Shown piece by piece: positions 6,081 to 8,615 of a stretch of 8,615 bases of DNA. Position numbers and translations under genes: made by a program. Position 1 is the first letter of the stretch, and every line of letters begins with the position of its first letter. Origin of the DNA: JBOHHM01 sp050725495 (lineage in GTDB: Bacteria; Pseudomonadota; Gammaproteobacteria; Burkholderiales; Burkholderiaceae_C); NCBI GenBank assembly GCA_050725495.1, contig JBOHHM010000039.1, positions 1 through 8,615 of the forward strand. Reading direction: 5' to 3'. Below the pieces are notes generated by a model. That model worked only from the letters and a program-made list of their open reading frames with translations. It had not been told where the DNA came from and made no database searches.

Positions 6081-6605
6081 CTACCGCACGGAAAGTACCG
6101 CTCGTCGCACTGAGTCCGCGCAATTTGGACTTAACCCAAGGTCATTCATCAACTGGAAAAAGCTGTCCGACGAAGCAGATCCGAGCCCGGACGATCGAGC
6201 CAACTGTCGAGCGAGCTTGCGCGCCGGCTCAAGGTCGCCGCTGGTGAAATACGAGGGGTCACCGACCAGCTCGGCCATCTGGCTTTTGATGCGTTCAGGC
6301 AAAGCCGCCCCATGGATGAAGTAGCGGAGATGACGGAGAAAGTTTCCATGTCCAAAGATGTCGACTCCCACAGTTCCGTTGCCTTCGAACACTTGCAGGC
6401 GGGACTTTCTTCCTCCATTGAGCTCCGGATCGTCAAAGTAGCGCAAACGGCGCTCAGGGATCGCTTTGCGCTGCAAAAGCAACGGCATCAACCTTGCAGC
6501 CGCGTCACACGAACGCCGGCCGCTGTCATGGGAGTGCCAGTTGAAATCGATTTGTTCAAGAAGGGCAAGCTCTTGCTCGGCCAGTTCGATCGTGCCTATC
6601 GTCAT
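6081..6605 (-). CDS. Conserved-looking accessory protein of unknown function (174 aa)
   Basis: I do not recognise a named family. The protein is soluble, with no signal peptide or membrane helix. It has an acidic helical start (TIELAEQELALLEQIDF), then a basic/aromatic middle (RRLRYFDDPEL, GRKSRLQVFEGNGTVGVDIF, LRHLRYFIHGAALPERIKSQM). A helix-rich end follows: TSGDLEPARKLARQLARSSGL, then SFFQLMNDLGLSPNCADSVRRAVLSVR. The YFIHG...LP...TSGD...AR.L.R...L pattern resembles, from memory, uncharacterised proteins scattered in genomic islands. The start is well supported: GGGAGA lies 5 nt before the ATG. It is transcribed away from the AbiEi-like gene from a candidate promoter whose -10 box opens palindrome P1, an inverted relative of the one at the AbiEi-like promoter. 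Shared control and a linked role are therefore likely. Base composition is more A/T-rich than the core genes to the left. Confidence 0.65.
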   Translation of the reverse strand: MTIGTIELAEQELALLEQIDFNWHSHDSGRRSCDAAARLMPLLLQRKAIPERRLRYFDDPELNGGRKSRLQVFEGNGTVGVDIFGHGNFLRHLRYFIHGAALPERIKSQMAELVGDPSYFTSGDLEPARKLARQLARSSGLGSASSDSFFQLMNDLGLSPNCADSVRRAVLSVR

Positions 6606-6651
6606 GACTATCTCCCGAGATCCGTTGGCCGTGTGCGTGAGTGATGCACTG

Positions 6652-6679
6652 TGCTATGGAGCGCACGCGCTCCATAGCA
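6652..6679. repeat. Palindrome P1 (13-bp arms, 2-nt centre)
   Basis: The left arm TGCTATGGAGCGC (6652-6664) is matched perfectly by the right arm at 6667-6679 around the centre AC. With its flanks GCACTG (6646-6651) and TAAC (6680-6683) it makes a 38-bp element. That element is repeated in inverted orientation at 6836-6873 (P3), 30 of 38 positions identical by hand count. It lies over the start of the leftward transcript and is most simply an operator. Confidence 0.8.
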
Positions 6680-6704
6680 TAACCTCCTCAGAGAGAAATT
6701 GCAA
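6676..6704 (-). promoter_or_regulatory. Candidate sigma-70 promoter of the 174-aa gene
   Basis: On the minus strand, -35 TTGCAA (6699-6704) and -10 TATGCT (6676-6681) are separated by 17 bp, each with 4 of 6 consensus bases. The -10 box overlaps the first bases of palindrome P1, so transcription would begin inside P1 near 6669, about 65 nt before the gene. A protein bound to P1 would block it. Confidence 0.5.
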
Positions 6705-6720
6705 GCGCAGGGCTATGGCT

Positions 6721-6762
6721 TGACTGCTAGGCTGGGGCATATATGTCCCAGCCTAGCAGTCA
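6721..6762. repeat. Palindrome P2 (42 bp, one mismatch)
   Basis: The arm TGACTGCTAGGCTGGG (6721-6736) pairs with 6747-6762. The centre contains the self-complementary CATATATG (6738-6745), so the whole 42 bp is symmetric except for the pair 6737/6746 (G and T). It overlaps a TTGACT box at 6720-6725, but no good -10 box is found at the right distance. Its arms do not resemble those of P1, P3 or P4. Confidence 0.75.
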
Positions 6763-6814
6763 GCGAGCTCCCTGTAAACACCGCTTCGACCTGGCTCCTT
6801 GGCGAAGATGCGAT

Positions 6815-6843
6815 TTGACTACCCACGATGCCTATGTTATGCT
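6815..6843 (+). promoter_or_regulatory. Candidate sigma-70 promoter toward the AbiEi-like gene
   Basis: TTGACT (6815-6820, 5 of 6 consensus) and TATGCT (6838-6843, 4 of 6) are 17 bp apart. The -10 box opens palindrome P3 exactly as the leftward promoter's -10 box opens P1. Transcription would start near 6850 inside P3, leaving a leader of about 150 nt. Confidence 0.55.
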
Positions 6844-6867
6844 GTGCAGCGTAAACGCTGCACAGCA
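6840..6867. repeat. Palindrome P3 (13-bp arms, 2-nt centre), inverted relative of P1
   Basis: The left arm TGCTGTGCAGCGT (6840-6852) and right arm (6855-6867) match perfectly around AA. Compared with P1, three arm positions differ (A/G, G/C, C/T) and all three are compensated in the opposite arm. Flanks GTTA (6836-6839) and CAGTGC (6868-6873) are the reverse complements of the P1 flanks. The symmetry, not only the sequence, appears to be under selection. Confidence 0.8.
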
Positions 6868-6914
6868 CAGTGCCGCAACACCACATTCCCCCTATCGACT
6901 TCGAGGTAAATGGC

Positions 6915-6943
6915 TTGTAGCCTTACTTCGTCAATGGCATACT
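6915..6943 (+). promoter_or_regulatory. Second candidate promoter upstream of the AbiEi-like gene
   Basis: TTGTAG (6915-6920) and CATACT (6938-6943, 4 of 6 consensus) are 17 bp apart. The -35 box is weak (3 of 6). The -10 box lies inside the left arm of palindrome P4 and the start point would fall near its centre. This repeats the layout at P1 and P3, which is the main reason to list it. Confidence 0.35.
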
Positions 6944-6971
6944 TGGCAGCATGTATGCTGCCAAGTATGCC
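6936..6971. repeat. Palindrome P4 (17-bp arms, 2-nt centre)
   Basis: GGCATACTTGGCAGCAT (6936-6952) is matched perfectly by 6955-6971 around GT, giving 36 bp. It ends 32 bp before the AbiEi-like start codon and overlaps a candidate promoter. Its sequence differs from P1/P3. AbiEi proteins are known to repress their own promoters by binding inverted repeats, which makes this a natural candidate operator. Confidence 0.75.
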
Positions 6972-7003
6972 GATCACATTGATTCGCGGGCTCACCCCAT
7001 CGG

Positions 7004-7894
7004 ATGAATCGCACTCGAATCCAGATCGCAAAGCCGGACATCGTTCGGCACTTTGACGCGCTTCCCGACCATGTCCTGAAGCCGAAAGAGATTTACGCAA
7101 TCCTCGCGGAACAGCGGAATTTCTGGCGGCTCGCGCAAACCACAACTGCTGAACGATTTATCGAATTTCTGGAGAAGCATTCGAAGCTCAAACAGTATGA
7201 GTTTCTCTTCCCTCAGCGAGCTGAGAAGTGCTATGTCTGGGACCAGGCCCCTTTGCTCGCCATCTTGCTGGGCCTTAAAAAAGACCTGCACTTCAGCCAC
7301 TACACGGCGATGCGCGCACACGGGCTGACCGAGCAGTCACCCAAGTCCATCTATCTCACGGACGAACGAACCGCCTCGCATGCAAGCGAACGCGACAGCA
7401 AGATCAGCCAGGCAGATATTGACAACGCCTTCAAAAAGCCAGCACGCGCCTCAAGCAATTGGGTGGAATACGACGACAAGAAGATCTACTTGCTGAACGG
7501 CGCCGACACCGGCCACCTGGGCGTCGTCACCGAACTGATGACAGACGAAAGCGGGGCCGAGGTCCAAGCCCGGCTGACAAACCTAGAACGCACCTTGATC
7601 GACATCACAGTGCGGCCGGTCTATGCGGGCGGCGTCTTTGAGGTGGCAAAAGCGTACGAGCTGGCAAAGGAGCGCGTGTCCATCAACAAGCTGGTGGCGA
7701 TGCTGCACAAGTTGAGTTTTGTCTATCCCTACCACCAGGCCGTCGGCTACTACCTGCAACGCGCGGACTACAAGCCTAGCCAGATCGACCTGGTGCGGCG
7801 CCTGCCCATGGAGCAAGACTTCTATCTGACGCACGAGATGAACGACACACGCTATAACAGCGACTGGCGACTACACATCCCAAGCGGGTTTTAG
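7004..7894 (+). CDS. AbiEi-like type IV antitoxin / transcriptional regulator
   Basis: A 296-residue protein resembling AbiEi-type antitoxins, which neutralise the AbiEii nucleotidyltransferase toxin and repress their own promoter. An N-terminal segment, about residues 8-75, looks like a helix-turn-helix (LKPKEIYAILAEQRNFWRLA). The middle carries the pattern LLGLKKDLHFSHYTAMRAHG (88-107) followed by LTEQSPKSIYLTD. The C-terminal part has NLERTLIDITVRPVYAGG (193-210) and a YPYHQAVGYYLQRADY block (241-256), both typical of the family as I recall it. The ATG at 7004 is the first in frame after a TGA at 6980-6982, though its ribosome site is weak. Palindromes P3 and P4 and two candidate promoters lie just upstream. 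The stop overlaps the end of the convergent toxin fragment by 24 bp, an arrangement unlike the usual same-strand abiEi-abiEii operon. No break is visible. The family assignment is good but not certain. Confidence 0.65.
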   Translation: MNRTRIQIAKPDIVRHFDALPDHVLKPKEIYAILAEQRNFWRLAQTTTAERFIEFLEKHSKLKQYEFLFPQRAEKCYVWDQAPLLAILLGLKKDLHFSHYTAMRAHGLTEQSPKSIYLTDERTASHASERDSKISQADIDNAFKKPARASSNWVEYDDKKIYLLNGADTGHLGVVTELMTDESGAEVQARLTNLERTLIDITVRPVYAGGVFEVAKAYELAKERVSINKLVAMLHKLSFVYPYHQAVGYYLQRADYKPSQIDLVRRLPMEQDFYLTHEMNDTRYNSDWRLHIPSGF

Positions 7895-8235
7895 TTTGTC
7901 GATCAGGGCCAACGCATAGTCAAAGTAGAAGCGGAACTCCTTGAGATCGAACCCCGGCGTGACGGTTGCCTCCACCGCGGCGAAGCCGGCCCGGTGGAAC
8001 TCGTACACCTCCGGCACTTTGCCCAAGAACGCCAGCGGCACCTTCTTGACCTCGAACATCGACTTCAAGATCTGGACCGCCTTGTCCGTCGTCAGGTCCA
8101 GCTTAAGCGTATCCATCAATACAAAGATGTCAACGAAGTCTCGCGGGCGAGCGCTGCCGGCGCGATCCCGCTTGATGAAAGGACCGTATTCAGGCATCTG
8201 TTGGCAAATCGCCCGGAGCTTCTCACAGACCCCGA
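7871..8235 (-). pseudogene. AbiEii/AbiGii-type nucleotidyltransferase toxin, C-terminal fragment
   Basis: The frame carries VCEKLRAICQQMPEYGPF, IKRDRAGSARPRDFVDIFVLMD and EVKKVPLAFLGKVPEVYEFH, ending LKPAWDV. The E-KLRAI...R.RDF.DI pattern is the C-terminal helical part of AbiEii-type toxins, in which an antitoxin-controlled nucleotidyltransferase acts on RNA substrates. The N-terminal half with the catalytic GGT.L..K.DxD-type motifs is missing. Coding homology stops at about 8235, where an IS21-family end begins. The ATG at 8257 that keeps the frame open belongs to the insertion element. The fragment is therefore very unlikely to be toxic. It faces the AbiEi-like gene tail-to-tail with a 24-bp overlap of the two coding ends. 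The rest of the toxin gene may lie beyond the element, outside the window. Confidence 0.7.
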
Positions 8236-8280
8236 TGGCCAGGTCAAACTGCTCCACTTATGGCCACCCAAACTGCTCCA
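8236..8280. repeat. Terminal double repeat of the IS21-family element
   Basis: Two copies of TGGCC + 3 or 4 variable bases + CAAACTGCTCCA start at 8236 and 8261. The shared CAAACTGCTCCA cores (8245-8256 and 8269-8280) are 24 bp apart, slightly more than two helical turns. This fits the multiple end repeats known in IS21 elements. Confidence 0.6.
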
Positions 8281-8295
8281 GGCAGGACGGGTGAA

Positions 8296-8615
8296 TTATG
8301 GGGTAGTAGAAGTGTCGGCGGCAATGCGCGAGGCCGCTTCTTTGAGCCTGTAGCTTTTGCCTTCGAACTCCAGCATGGCGGCGCGATGCATGAGGCGGTC
8401 CAGGATGGTGGTGCCCATGGTGGCGTCGCCCAGGTACTTTCCCCAGTCCTGAACGACGCGGTTGGAGGTGACGATCAGGCTGCGGCGCAGCTTGTAGCGC
8501 TGGTGTACGACGGTTTGCAGCAGCTCGGCGCCGGCCTCGCTGATACGACGGGCCAGGAAGAGATCGTCCAGTACAAGAAGATCCGGTTCAATATAGGCGC
8601 GCAGCATTTGTGTCT
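8296..8615 (-). CDS. istB: IS21-family transposition helper ATPase IstB (C-terminal part)
   Basis: The visible 106 or so codons run off the right edge of the window, so the start is not included. The sequence carries the Walker B motif (DLLVLDDLFLAR), then SEAGAELLQTVVHQRYKLRR, the sensor-like SLIVTSNRVVQDW, and GDATMGTTILDRLMHRAAML. It ends with EFEGKSYRLKEA, the standard ending of IstB before a variable tail. IstB is an AAA+ ATPase of about 250 residues that assembles on target DNA and directs the IstA transposase. About the last 40 per cent of it is present. The reading frame shows no break. The stop is 15 bp to the right of the terminal repeats. Confidence 0.85.
   Translation of the reverse strand, partial: TQMLRAYIEPDLLVLDDLFLARRISEAGAELLQTVVHQRYKLRRSLIVTSNRVVQDWGKYLGDATMGTTILDRLMHRAAMLEFEGKSYRLKEAASRIAADTSTTP

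Larger units (their letters stand above)
8236..8615 (-). mobile_element. IS21-family insertion sequence, istB-side end (partial)
   Basis: An IstB helper gene points left and ends 60 bp before an edge made of two related repeats, each starting TGGCC and ending CAAACTGCTCCA (8236-8256 and 8261-8280). IS21 elements begin with TG and carry several such transposase-binding repeats at each end, so the element's end is most likely at 8236. It interrupts the toxin gene. The remainder, with istA, lies beyond 8615. Confidence 0.75.

Noticed and set aside
5924..6113. Remnant of the island integrase right of the GGGTACAC repeats
   Set aside because: No frame here shows integrase-like sequence. The open stretch ending at 6113 (VKAGLNVQAPSETAWQ...) has no recognisable motif.
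6646..6873. REP/BIME-type elements (P1 and P3 as an inverted REP pair with GTTA heads)
   Set aside because: Possible in form, since REPs are palindromes in inverted pairs with a short head. The exact coincidence of each GTTA-TGCT with a -10 box at 17-bp spacing favours operators. No RAYT-type transposase is in the window, and a genome-wide copy count would settle it.
6646..6971. CRISPR array or integron attC cluster
   Set aside because: The repeats are not identical, are not regularly spaced, alternate in orientation and have no spacer pattern. attC-type consensus ends are not seen and there is no cas or integrase gene.

Overview
The window looks like chromosomal DNA of a high-GC betaproteobacterium, most likely Burkholderiales and close to Comamonadaceae. 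The evidence is the strongly G/C-ending codon use and the kinds of peroxiredoxin, PldA, Rep, cysteine synthase, sterol desaturase and membrane-AraC proteins present. This assignment is from memory of family sequences, not from a search.

Layout. Positions 1-5250 are core-like DNA with several broken joints. The start of a 1-Cys peroxiredoxin gene (minus) is cut off at about 121. It lies head-to-head with the last third of a phospholipase A1 gene (plus, to 608). An intact divergent pair follows: an AraC-family regulator with a seven-helix membrane domain (748-1827, minus) and a sterol desaturase/fatty acid hydroxylase (1971-2810, plus). Next, a 5'-truncated NHL-repeat gene (minus) is fused at about 3325-3332 to a 5'-truncated and frameshifted rep helicase gene (plus). 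A small exported protein overlaps the rep stop by ATGA. A complete cysteine synthase gene (4257-5231, minus) closes this part.

Positions 5250-5890 carry no convincing gene, but they hold two diverged copies of a 70-bp double-hairpin element. The better copy ends in a terminator lying directly behind the 3' end of a tRNA (5887-5916, minus). The rest of that tRNA is missing, and two GGGTACAC repeats sit just beyond it. This looks like the edge of a tRNA-integrated island whose integrase is lost.

Positions 5917-8615 are accessory DNA, visibly richer in A/T. A conserved-looking unknown gene (6081-6605, minus) and an AbiEi-like antitoxin/regulator gene (7004-7894, plus) diverge from an unusual 400-bp control region. 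That region has four large, nearly perfect palindromes. Two of them (P1 and P3) are inverted versions of one 38-bp element. Their arm differences are all compensated, and each begins with the TATGCT -10 box of a candidate promoter with 17-bp spacing, one firing left and one right. A further palindrome (P4) covers a second candidate promoter of the AbiEi-like gene. The simplest reading is a divergent regulon in which one DNA-binding protein, perhaps the AbiEi-like protein, controls both the unknown gene and itself. The partner AbiEii-type nucleotidyltransferase toxin lies tail-to-tail, overlapping the antitoxin gene by 24 bp. It has lost its N-terminal part to an IS21-family insertion whose istB gene runs off the end of the window.
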